Part shown: piece by piece, positions 1 through 6,877 of the stretch
Layout of the letters: every line of letters starts with the position of its first letter
How positions within the stretch are numbered: the first letter of the stretch is position 1
Assembly: GCA_963820955.1 (NCBI GenBank)
Contig: CAWGCA010000033.1
Coordinates: forward strand, 11,228 to 75,227
Direction of reading: 5' to 3'
Length of the DNA stretch: 64,000 bases
Origin: CAWGCA01 sp963820955
GTDB lineage: Bacteria; Pseudomonadota; Gammaproteobacteria; Chromatiales; Chromatiaceae
Position numbers and translations under genes: made by a program
Notes under the pieces: model-generated
Told to the model about the DNA's origin: nothing
Databases searched by the model: none
The model's input: only the letters and a program-made list of their open reading frames with translations

Positions 1-87
1 GGGATTGCTCTCTGCAACGGCGATCGCCGCCCTGAGACCCGCCCCCCCCGCGCCGACGATGGCTATATCAGCCTCTATTATTTCCAT
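1..87 (-). CDS. frdA: Fumarate reductase flavoprotein subunit, N-terminal 29 codons only
   Basis: This is the start of a gene that runs off the left end. The visible residues begin MEIIEADIAIVGAGGAGLRA, the FAD-binding Rossmann start (GAGGAG) of the fumarate reductase/succinate dehydrogenase flavoprotein family, and they closely resemble the start of E. coli FrdA as I remember it. A strong ribosome-binding site (AAGGAGGG) lies just before the ATG. FrdA oxidizes or reduces the succinate/fumarate pair at the inner membrane with electrons from a low-potential quinol. The divergent neighbour rquA makes rhodoquinone, which favours the fumarate-reducing direction. Only the first 29 residues are visible, so SdhA, L-aspartate oxidase or another family member cannot be fully excluded. 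Confidence 0.75.
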   Translation of the reverse strand, partial: MEIIEADIAIVGAGGAGLRAAIAVAESNP

Positions 88-603
88 CCACCCTCCTTAC
101 ATTCTTCAGCTATCATTAGACCAGCGCTTGCCGAATATATACCGCCCCCCGGCTTTAATTTAGATATGAAACGCCGGTCGGTTCGACCAATCTATCAGAC
201 CCGCTTAAATTCCAGCCGATGTGGAATCGGTCACGGTTGCGAGCATCAAGCACGCCACCATCATTTTTCTTGTGGTTAATACTTAACTGTCGAACCAGCT
301 GCTTGTCTGTACTTGGTATATTAACTCAACCACGCGCAAAATATTTGTTCGATTTTGACAAAAGTGTTAGAAGTTATAAGCTAGGTTAGACATAATAAAT
401 AATGAAATCGCAAGCAGATAGGATTGATCTCAAACCTGGCCATATATAACAAGGCCGATATTTAGAGTTACGTGCGCTAAATGAGCGCTGCTTAGCCTTA
501 TGGCACTAAGTTTTCTGCATATCCGCATAAGCAGGTAATTCATGCACGCTGTTGAATTTCCCATCATGCAACTAGAACCGAAATAGCAAGAAACAGAGGG
601 GGT
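88..603. other. Divergent intergenic region between frdA and rquA
   Basis: This 516-base stretch separates two divergent genes and must hold both promoters. It is clearly more A+T-rich than the flanking genes, especially about 300-430. I see no convincing coding frame and no perfect FNR/ANR site (TTGAT-N4-ATCAA). The nearest partial matches are TTGAT at 424-428 and a TTGCG-N3-ATCAA arrangement near 237-249 with one base too few in the spacer. Confidence 0.5.
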
Positions 604-1344
604 ATGGTGCAGAAAGAGACTGGCTATCGAACTGCTGAGTCAGTGATTGACGGATATGTTGACAAATTCGTGCAGACCTACGACGTCCCGGACTATCTGG
701 AGAAGAACTACTGGTGGGCCTATCTACATCCAAAAAGCCTGCGGTTCTTTGAACAGCAATGGGTAATCAACAGTATACTCTGGGGAAATTATACCCGCCT
801 CAGGGACACCACGCTGAGAGAGTTGGGGGAGAACATCACCGGCCGGACACTCCAGGTTGCCTGCGTCTACGGTAACCTGACACCGAAGCTAGCGGAGCGG
901 CTTCGCCCCAACGCGCGCCTCGATGTGGTAGATGCGGCACTCATCCAACTTGAGAATCTGTCGAGCAAACTGAACGGAGACAATATATTCCTCGACTGCC
1001 AGGATGCAGCCGAACTTAAATTCGAAGCGGCATCTTTCGATCAAGTCCTGGTTTTCTTTCTGCTGCACGAACTGCCAATGGAAACGAGAAAAAAGGCGAT
1101 CAGGGAAGCATTGCGCGTTCTCAAACCAGGCGGGAAACTGATTTTAATGGATTACCATCGTCCGGTGAAACAGCACCCACTGCGCTATCTCATGCCCTTG
1201 ATTTTCAAGACTCTCGAGCCATTTGCGCTGGATCTCTGGAGAGCCGAAATCGAAGACTGGGTGGCAGCCGACACACCGCTTCGCTCCATTGAAAAGACGA
1301 CTTACTTTGGTGGTCTCTACCAGAAGGTCGTGATACAGCGATAG
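604..1344 (+). CDS. rquA: Rhodoquinone biosynthesis methyltransferase-like protein RquA
   Basis: A 246-residue class I SAM-methyltransferase-fold protein. Instead of the usual acidic GxGxG motif I it has LQVACVYGN at about 83-91. The VACVYG[D] motif is what I recall as the hallmark separating RquA from UbiG/UbiE-type enzymes. The upstream YWWAYLHPKSLRFFEQQW segment (36-53) and LKPGGKLILMDYH (about 172-184) also fit. RquA converts ubiquinone to rhodoquinone, the low-potential quinone used for fumarate reduction. The gene is divergent from frdA and convergent with a COQ10-like gene, a strongly supportive context. The ATG at 604 follows a purine-rich AGAGGGGG. The motif ends in Asn91 where I recall Asp. 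Family assignment rests on remembered motifs, not a search. Confidence 0.8.
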   Translation: MVQKETGYRTAESVIDGYVDKFVQTYDVPDYLEKNYWWAYLHPKSLRFFEQQWVINSILWGNYTRLRDTTLRELGENITGRTLQVACVYGNLTPKLAERLRPNARLDVVDAALIQLENLSSKLNGDNIFLDCQDAAELKFEAASFDQVLVFFLLHELPMETRKKAIREALRVLKPGGKLILMDYHRPVKQHPLRYLMPLIFKTLEPFALDLWRAEIEDWVAADTPLRSIEKTTYFGGLYQKVVIQR

Positions 1345-1390
1345 TGACCTCTGTATTGTCTTTGCCAGCATCTGATAGAGCCATCCTTTG

Positions 1391-1831
1391 TCAATGAGTG
1401 TACAACGAATACGCGCGCTGTTCGAAGGCCCTGACAATGCCTTGTGCTGCTTCTCCGAGGACCACCTCGAAGACGGGTCGTAGTAACAACGACGCCGCTT
1501 CACAACGGAGTGCAAAATCGACCATACAGGAGTGCGTAGATCGGGCTTCCAACAGCCACTGAATGAGAAATTTGTCGAACAGGGGGTCATTGGAAGTGAT
1601 GCGAATCCGACCGGGCCGCTGCATGCGAGTTTCAGTGCGAAAGGTTTTACGCAGTGGCCCCAGCTGCAGCGTCTGTCGAGTAAAGTAAAGATCCGAGTTA
1701 TCTTCCGAGCGACTGGTATTAGCATGATGCCACAAAGGCAAAAAATCCGGATAACGCTCCACGTCCGCAACGAGATCAAAGATCTGATCAGCACTGAACG
1801 GTAGCATTCGTTTCTCTCTGTGGATCGCCAT
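1391..1831 (-). CDS. COQ10/RatA-family START-domain protein
   Basis: A 146-residue single-domain protein of the polyketide cyclase/START (Bet v1-like) superfamily. The N-terminal segment with FSADQIFDLVADVERYPDFL, the central FRTETRM and a C-terminal helix ending in RAFEQRAYSLY match the COQ10/RatA branch. Mitochondrial COQ10 binds ubiquinone and helps it function in the respiratory chain; bacterial members are often annotated as RatA toxins, usually without evidence. It faces rquA with a 46-base gap, which suggests a role in handling ubiquinone or rhodoquinone here. That role is inference from position. The ATG is preceded by GAGAGGAGAGG, though at a slightly long distance. Confidence 0.7.
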   Translation of the reverse strand: MAIHREKRMLPFSADQIFDLVADVERYPDFLPLWHHANTSRSEDNSDLYFTRQTLQLGPLRKTFRTETRMQRPGRIRITSNDPLFDKFLIQWLLEARSTHSCMVDFALRCEAASLLLRPVFEVVLGEAAQGIVRAFEQRAYSLYTH

Positions 1832-1997
1832 TGTGAAGGGATGCCTCTCCTCTCCATCGTCGAATAAAACGTACCTTTGATCTCCCGATCTTACGCCCTA
1901 CGTGGCGTGGTTGTGTCTATGCTGCCCGAGATTCAGCACCGGGGAGCTTGATCACCTCTCCGAGGTTTGACCAGGTTTTAGCGGCCGTTCTTGCATA

Positions 1998-3080
1998 TCA
2001 GGATGCCGCGCTTGTCGGCCGCGGAGACCAGTGAACGGCTGGACCCGTTCCAATTCCATCACCATTGTCGCCAGGTTGGGAATGGATGTAGAGTATGCTC
2101 GCATTAGCCAGATAAATAATTAACAAGAAAATACTGCTCCATCCGAGGCGGTTGAAAATCTGGCGACTGGAACGAAAGTAAAGACCGACAATCGCCACAC
2201 CGGTCATGGTGATCGCAGAGATGGCGGATATTAGGTGGATTGATGAAATCGATGAAAACAGATCTCCGCTGCGATAAAAGAGGTCATCGATTGCCAGGAT
2301 GAGAATGTTGAACAGATTACTGCCAAACAGGTCACCAATCGCCATATCGACAGCACCGATGCGCACTGCAGTGTAGGTCACAACCAGTTCCGGCAAGGAA
2401 GTCACCAGCGCAGCAAACATTGTCCCCACGAAGCTGTGTGACCAGCCCATCAATGCTGCGATGTCGGCAGCGATGTATGGCAGCCAGATACCGGCTGCAA
2501 CTACGAACGCTGCTGCAATGCCGTAACGTATCACAAGTTCCCGCAATGATTGATCTGGATACTTGTCAGCTTCCTTATTAGCGTACTCAGCAGTTTGAAC
2601 CTTCTCGTACATAAAAATAATACGCATCGCAAGGACATAGATCAGCAGGATAATCGGACTATAGAGCCCGATGCTCCAGAATGACCACTGCAGTCCCAAC
2701 TGTGCCAGCACCAGATTCCAGCAGACAAAACCAAGCAGTACAATACCGAAACCAGCTGACAGAATGTGTCCACGACCTGCATACCTGAAAAAAGGCGTAT
2801 CGCGATCGAGATAGTCGAGAAAGACCAGAATCAGCAGATTGTATGCACAACTGCCGAATACATCTCCTGCCGCCACATTCGGGACATTTGCCAGGGTAAC
2901 TGAACTGATTCCAGTGGCCAATTCCGGTAGCGAGGTTACCGTGGCAAGCAGCAGCACACCAATCCAGGAACCGCCGATGCCGGTTTTATCCGCGATCGCA
3001 TCTCCATAGTGCGTGAGTTTGGCACCCGCAATCCCGATGGTTGCAACACATAGCAGAAAATAAAACCAGGTTGTAATCAT
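1998..3080 (-). CDS. Calcium/sodium antiporter family (CaCA) membrane protein
   Basis: A 360-residue integral membrane protein with the two inverted alpha-repeats of the CaCA superfamily. The first repeat contains LLLATVTSLPELATGISS followed by AAGDVFGSCAYNL; the second contains FAALVTSLPELVVTYTA followed by AIGDLFGSNLFN. These TSLPE and GD(V/L)FGS motifs form the cation-binding core in Na+/Ca2+ and K+-dependent exchangers. About ten hydrophobic segments are visible. The C-terminal end (GDGIGTGPAVHWSPRPTSAAS) is polar and unusual. It probably exchanges Ca2+ or another cation for Na+ or H+ across the inner membrane. It is monocistronic with no functional link visible to its neighbours. Confidence 0.85.
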   Translation of the reverse strand: MITTWFYFLLCVATIGIAGAKLTHYGDAIADKTGIGGSWIGVLLLATVTSLPELATGISSVTLANVPNVAAGDVFGSCAYNLLILVFLDYLDRDTPFFRYAGRGHILSAGFGIVLLGFVCWNLVLAQLGLQWSFWSIGLYSPIILLIYVLAMRIIFMYEKVQTAEYANKEADKYPDQSLRELVIRYGIAAAFVVAAGIWLPYIAADIAALMGWSHSFVGTMFAALVTSLPELVVTYTAVRIGAVDMAIGDLFGSNLFNILILAIDDLFYRSGDLFSSISSIHLISAISAITMTGVAIVGLYFRSSRQIFNRLGWSSIFLLIIYLANASILYIHSQPGDNGDGIGTGPAVHWSPRPTSAAS

Positions 3081-3343
3081 TCAACTGTCCACAGTATGCC
3101 GCGTACGAGCATCGGGAAAGGTCTACTCCTCGCGGGTGGCTGGTTGCTATCCGGCCTAGCAGGTTCCGACATACAACAAGCCTGATACTGCATATACTGC
3201 TTCGGCGTGACCGATCAACGCTATTATCTCCACTTTCTTGTACAAGGGCGAGATTAGTTTTAAGTGACACACAGCTAAGCTGGAGCGAAAATTGTTGTGA
3301 ATTTTTTCGACTAGCTTAAGTAACCGCTGATCTATTCCTACTC

Positions 3344-3371
3344 CGTCATCCCGACGCGGGCCGGGATCCAG
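3344..3371. repeat. REP-like extragenic palindrome
   Basis: The sequence holds an imperfect palindrome with arms ATCCCG (3348-3353) and CGGGAT (3362-3367) around a GC-rich loop. The core CGTCATCCCGACGCGGGC is a form I recognize as common in intergenic REP-type repeats of many proteobacteria. Only one copy is visible here, so its repeat nature rests on that recognition. Confidence 0.45.
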
Positions 3372-3390
3372 TAACTTGCTTGTTTACTTT

Positions 3391-3449
3391 AAGGGCTCCT
3401 GGAAAAAATTCGAGGTGTCCATGTGGCGCAGGGACGCATCACTTTTTTC
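3391..3449 (+). repeat. Hairpin-forming dispersed repeat, copy A
   Basis: About 55 bases that align at roughly 80% identity with 23739-23796 in the same orientation. Shared blocks are AAGGGC, AAAAATTCGAG, and GTGG(C/T)GCAGGGACGCA. The outer ends can pair: GGAAAAAA near 3401 with TTTTTTCC near 3444. In the second copy the corresponding ends are CGAAAA and TTTTCG, so the pairing potential is kept although the bases differ. Confidence 0.55.
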
Positions 3450-3568
3450 CCAGAAAGTTTGTTATGGTAACGACAATCCCCGTATCGGCGATCAACGTCA
3501 AGGATAGGGTGATGAAGGAGAGTAAATTCAGCTTTAACAACAACGAACTTTAGAACAGGAGCGTCACC

Positions 3569-5188
3569 ATGTACAAAACCGCTATTACCGCCCTCTCTGA
3601 GCTGGAAACGTTAAAACCCAAATATGCCTTGGTCGCTGATGTCGATCTTGTTGTGATTCGTATGGACGAAGAAGAAAAGGTTTCTGTGCTCTATGGACGC
3701 TGTTTGCACCGTGGCGCGTTGATGGCGGATGGCCATATAGAAGGAGAAAACCTGGTGTGCGGCTTGCATAACTGGGACTATTGCTACAAATCCGGCGTAA
3801 GCTCCTACAATCCTTCGGAACGTCTACAGCGATTCAATTCCTGGGTAGAGGACGGCAAGGTCTGGGTCGATGAGGATGAGATCAGGGTCTGGGCCATGGA
3901 CAATCCCCAGCCCTATGACCGGGACACCTACCAGGGTTTGTACAAGGATATCCACGGTGGGCCGGAAGAGCCGCACACCCAGTATATTCAGCATCTGGCT
4001 GAACACGGCCTGTCCGAGGTCGGTCACCACGGTCGGGTCAACGCCATGGGCGTGCCCAGGGATACATTGCCAAAGTGGGAACAGATCCAGCTCTTAACCG
4101 CCCAACTGCACAAAGTCCCATTGCTTGACGAACACCCCGTCGAAACCGAGGTCATCATAGGTCCAAAGGCCAAAAAGCCACTGCTACTGGAGCGCCCGTT
4201 GTTCGTCTCGGACATGAGCTTTGGCGCCCTTTCTGAGGAGGCCAAGGTGTCACTGGCAATGGGTGCAGAGATGGCTGGTACCGGCATCTGTTCCGGCGAG
4301 GGTGGCATGTTGAGTGAAGAGCAGGCCGCGAATTCCCGCTATCTGTACGAACTGGCCTCTGCCCGTTTCGGCTACTCCATGGATAAGGTGCAAAAATGCC
4401 AGGCCTTTCATTTCAAGTGTGGCCAGGGCGCCAAGACCGGCACTGGTGGCCACCTTCCAGGCAACAAGGTAAAAGGCAAGATCGCGGAGGTGCGCGGGCT
4501 CAAAGAAGGCGAAGCGGCTATTTCACCGTCACGTTTTCCCGACTGGGAGACGGTAGATGACTATCGGCGTTTTGCGCTGGAAGTACGCGAAGCGACCGGC
4601 GGCATTCCCATTGGCGTGAAGCTTTCCGCCCAACACATAGAACGGGATATAGAGGCAGCACTACAAATCGGTGTCGACTACATTATTCTCGATGGTCGCG
4701 GCGGCGGTACCGGTGCTGCACCGCTCATCTTCCGCGACAATATCTCGGTGCCTACTATTCCAGCCCTGGCACGTGCCCGCCGTTATCTGGACAAAAAGGG
4801 CTGCAAGGACGTGTCACTGGTGATCACCGGCGGGCTGCGGTTGCCTGCCGATTTTATCAAGGCACTGGCATTGGGCGCCGACGCCATCGCGGTTTCTAAC
4901 TCGGCGATTCAGGCGATCGGCTGCCTGGGTATGCGTGCCTGCCATACCAACAACTGCCCCGTGGGTATCGCCACCCAGAAGCCTCATCTGCGCAATCGCC
5001 TGAAGATCGAAAAGGGCGCAGAGCAACTCAACAACTTCTTCCGCGCCTCTACCGAGCTGATGCAGGTGATGGCCCGGGCCTGTGGCCATGATCATCTGAA
5101 CAAGTTCAGCATTGACGACCTGGCCACCTGGGATCGGGACATGGCGGATCTGACGGGTATCGACTACGGCGGCCTGTCCCGGGACTGA
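3569..5188 (+). CDS. Rieske [2Fe-2S] domain fused to glutamate synthase-like FMN/[3Fe-4S] domain
   Basis: A 539-residue two-domain protein. Residues about 1-105 form a Rieske domain with the full ligand set: Cys45-x-His47 and Cys64-x2-His67. Residues about 160-539 match the FMN-binding synthase domain of the glutamate synthase large subunit, including SDMSFGALSEEAK, SGEGG, CGQGAKTGTGGHLPG and DGRGGGTGAAP. The [3Fe-4S] cysteines are Cys452, Cys458 and Cys463 in the classic C-x5-C-x4-C spacing followed by PVGIATQ. There is no glutamine amidotransferase domain, so it cannot be a complete GltB. Electrons may enter through the Rieske cluster. The substrate is unknown; glutamate formation or a related amination is possible. 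It stands alone with its own ribosome-binding site. Confidence 0.85.
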   Translation: MYKTAITALSELETLKPKYALVADVDLVVIRMDEEEKVSVLYGRCLHRGALMADGHIEGENLVCGLHNWDYCYKSGVSSYNPSERLQRFNSWVEDGKVWVDEDEIRVWAMDNPQPYDRDTYQGLYKDIHGGPEEPHTQYIQHLAEHGLSEVGHHGRVNAMGVPRDTLPKWEQIQLLTAQLHKVPLLDEHPVETEVIIGPKAKKPLLLERPLFVSDMSFGALSEEAKVSLAMGAEMAGTGICSGEGGMLSEEQAANSRYLYELASARFGYSMDKVQKCQAFHFKCGQGAKTGTGGHLPGNKVKGKIAEVRGLKEGEAAISPSRFPDWETVDDYRRFALEVREATGGIPIGVKLSAQHIERDIEAALQIGVDYIILDGRGGGTGAAPLIFRDNISVPTIPALARARRYLDKKGCKDVSLVITGGLRLPADFIKALALGADAIAVSNSAIQAIGCLGMRACHTNNCPVGIATQKPHLRNRLKIEKGAEQLNNFFRASTELMQVMARACGHDHLNKFSIDDLATWDRDMADLTGIDYGGLSRD

Positions 5189-5604
5189 TGTATCGCAGCA
5201 GATATTGCGGGGTTAATCAGGTTAGCGTGCGAGCGGACAATCACTCTCAGGACGCGGACGAGAAATTAGAGGACGAAGACCATGAGGCGTGCCATGGCTT
5301 CCGAGTGTGCCGTCCTGTCCTAATAATTTCAAGCGTGCGCTGGCACCTTAACAAGAAGTCCGAACGAAGCCGAAGTCATTGATTTTCAGGCGGATGAGTT
5401 TTGAGGAGCGACAAGCCTTCGATAGGAATTGCTATCCTGACTCGCTTAGCACGATCATCCCGTCGAATACAGGAGGTTGATAGTGGAGCGCTTACGAACA
5501 TTCCGCTGCTTGGAACCTTCTAATAATTTGGAAAGCTCCAATTTATTAATGAACGATAGCTGGATGCGCTACGCCCAAGAACTGCTCAACCCTCAGCAGC
5601 CTGG
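5189..5604. other. Intergenic region without recognizable gene
   Basis: These 416 bases lie between two convergent genes. Short open frames exist, including one starting at a GTG at 5484 behind AGGAGG, but they give no recognizable protein, and that one runs on into the opposite-strand gene. I see no strong terminator, only a weak GATAG/CTATC hairpin near 5420-5436. Confidence 0.4.
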
Positions 5605-6099
5605 CTATTGCACGGCGGGGGAAGCACCATCTTTGACCGTAATAAAGCGGAACGGCGCGGCCCGCAGACCGTCGTCGGTGTGGATCAGTACCTTTGCCTC
5701 CCATTCCATGGCGTCGCGCACACAGACCGGCAGCATCCCCTCGCCGCTGAAGCGACCTTGCCCCAATGGGGACAGTTTAGGTCGATTGAACCCCATGTTC
5801 ATGCTCAAACCCTGGAGATCTACTTCCACACCCTCGGCTTCAAGACCCACCACCCGCACCTCGAACTGCAGGGGTTCGAGCAAGGGAATGCTGTCCGGCT
5901 GGATACCGAACACCACTCGTCCGCCATCAGGGAAATCGCCCCTACAGGGGCCTGCCCGCAGATCGCAGTCCGGATCCAGGGGTGCCAGCATCGAGACTTC
6001 AGGGTTCAACAGGGGCAGAACCCGGTAAATCGCCACACCGGCCAGACCGAGAAACAACAGGCCTGCAACCATCCAAAGCACTCTACTCGATCTGTTCAC
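5605..6099 (-). CDS. Membrane-anchored conserved hypothetical protein, possible copper-handling partner of NosL-like protein
   Basis: A 164-residue protein with one N-terminal membrane segment (about 8-27, WMVAGLLFLGLAGVAIYRVL) and a periplasmic beta-rich domain. Visible features include CDLRAGPC (two Cys five apart), a SMNMGF segment with Met-x-Met, and PVCVRDAMEWEAKV. The Cys and Met residues could bind copper, but I do not recognize a named family. It begins 16 bases after the stop of the NosL-like gene on the same strand, so the two are very likely cotranscribed. A role in copper delivery or redox is inference from that neighbour and from the Met/Cys content. Confidence 0.6.
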   Translation of the reverse strand: MNRSSRVLWMVAGLLFLGLAGVAIYRVLPLLNPEVSMLAPLDPDCDLRAGPCRGDFPDGGRVVFGIQPDSIPLLEPLQFEVRVVGLEAEGVEVDLQGLSMNMGFNRPKLSPLGQGRFSGEGMLPVCVRDAMEWEAKVLIHTDDGLRAAPFRFITVKDGASPAVQ

Positions 6100-6115
6100 G
6101 ATACACCTCTGTCCG

Positions 6116-6634
6116 CTATGGCCTGCTGTCCGCTTTCCGCTTTGCGGCCTGATCCTGCAACCGCTCTTTCAGGTGAGCGGCATGACTTTCGTAACTTGCC
6201 TCGATTGCGAAGATCTGCCACTTAGCGCGCACGAAATCCAGGGCCCCAGGCATCGGATCTGACTGTGCGCCAAGACCATATCCCATGGGGCTCTCCCCAC
6301 CCGTTACATAGACCGCTTTTCTGGCGTCGATCCAGTTTCCGTTGCGATGATCGGTAACCCAGATCTCGGTGCGGGGATCCTGCTTCCAGGGCTGCTTCTC
6401 CAGCCACAACAGGGCACAGCCAACATCGTCAAAAACCGCTATCCTGAAACCCTGCTCTGCCTCGAAATAGCGCACCTGGGCGGCATGATCCCGGTCACTG
6501 AGCACCATTCGACAGCGCTCGCAGGTCTCCTGCTCCCAGTTCACGTCCCGCGGACCGCTGGCGGGATCGCCGAAGCAGGCGACCAGCAGGAGCATCACCA
6601 GAGCAGGCGTCAGTAACCGGGGGTATCGTGGCAT
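6116..6634 (-). CDS. nosL: NosL-like copper-binding lipoprotein
   Basis: A 172-residue protein starting MPRYPRLLTPALVMLL; longer frames upstream lack a signal sequence. The signal peptide ends in a lipobox (LLLVAC), predicting an outer- or inner-membrane-anchored periplasmic lipoprotein. The mature domain has CERCRMVLSDRDHAAQV, then FDDVGCALLWLE, VTDH and SPMGYGLGA, the pattern of the NosL family. NosL delivers Cu(I) to nitrous oxide reductase. No nosZ, nosD or other nos gene is nearby, so this copy may serve another copper or heme protein. It is cotranscribed with the Met/Cys-bearing membrane protein downstream. Confidence 0.75.
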   Translation of the reverse strand: MPRYPRLLTPALVMLLLVACFGDPASGPRDVNWEQETCERCRMVLSDRDHAAQVRYFEAEQGFRIAVFDDVGCALLWLEKQPWKQDPRTEIWVTDHRNGNWIDARKAVYVTGGESPMGYGLGAQSDPMPGALDFVRAKWQIFAIEASYESHAAHLKERLQDQAAKRKADSRP

Positions 6635-6877
6635 TCTGTAACGACTTCCTTTGAACCCAACAAGGCCTATTGTACTAACCATTACGGTGATCGGCGAGCG
6701 GTTAGGGGGCCCCTCCTCGCCCCAGGGTTGGCGATCGGGGCGGAATTCCCTGCGGCTAGACCTGCCACCCGCTCTTGCATTCACCCCCTCCGGTAGTAGA
6801 CTCCCTGTACAGCGGCTGTCCACCGGCCCATAAATTTCAAAGCGACCTTCTCTGATCTACCACTGGAGCGTTCCGAT

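Larger units (their letters stand above)
3081..3568. other. Intergenic region with two dispersed-repeat elements
   Basis: This 488-base stretch separates the divergent antiporter and Rieske/glutamate-synthase-like genes. I see no credible gene. It contains a REP-like palindrome at 3344-3371 and a hairpin-forming repeat at 3391-3449 that recurs at 23739-23796. The promoter and the ribosome-binding site of the rightward gene (AGGAGCG before the ATG at 3569) lie at the right end. Confidence 0.5.

Noticed and set aside
230..440. Possible FNR/ANR sites between frdA and rquA
   Set aside because: TTGAT at 424-428 lacks a proper ATCAA partner, and the TTGCG...ATCAA near 237-249 has a three-base instead of four-base spacer. 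Neither is good enough to annotate although anaerobic control would fit.
5188..6028. Short open frames at 5188-5382 and 5477-6028 on the plus strand
   Set aside because: The first overlaps the preceding stop and gives no recognizable protein. The second runs through the antisense of the Met/Cys-bearing protein gene and has no family-like residues.
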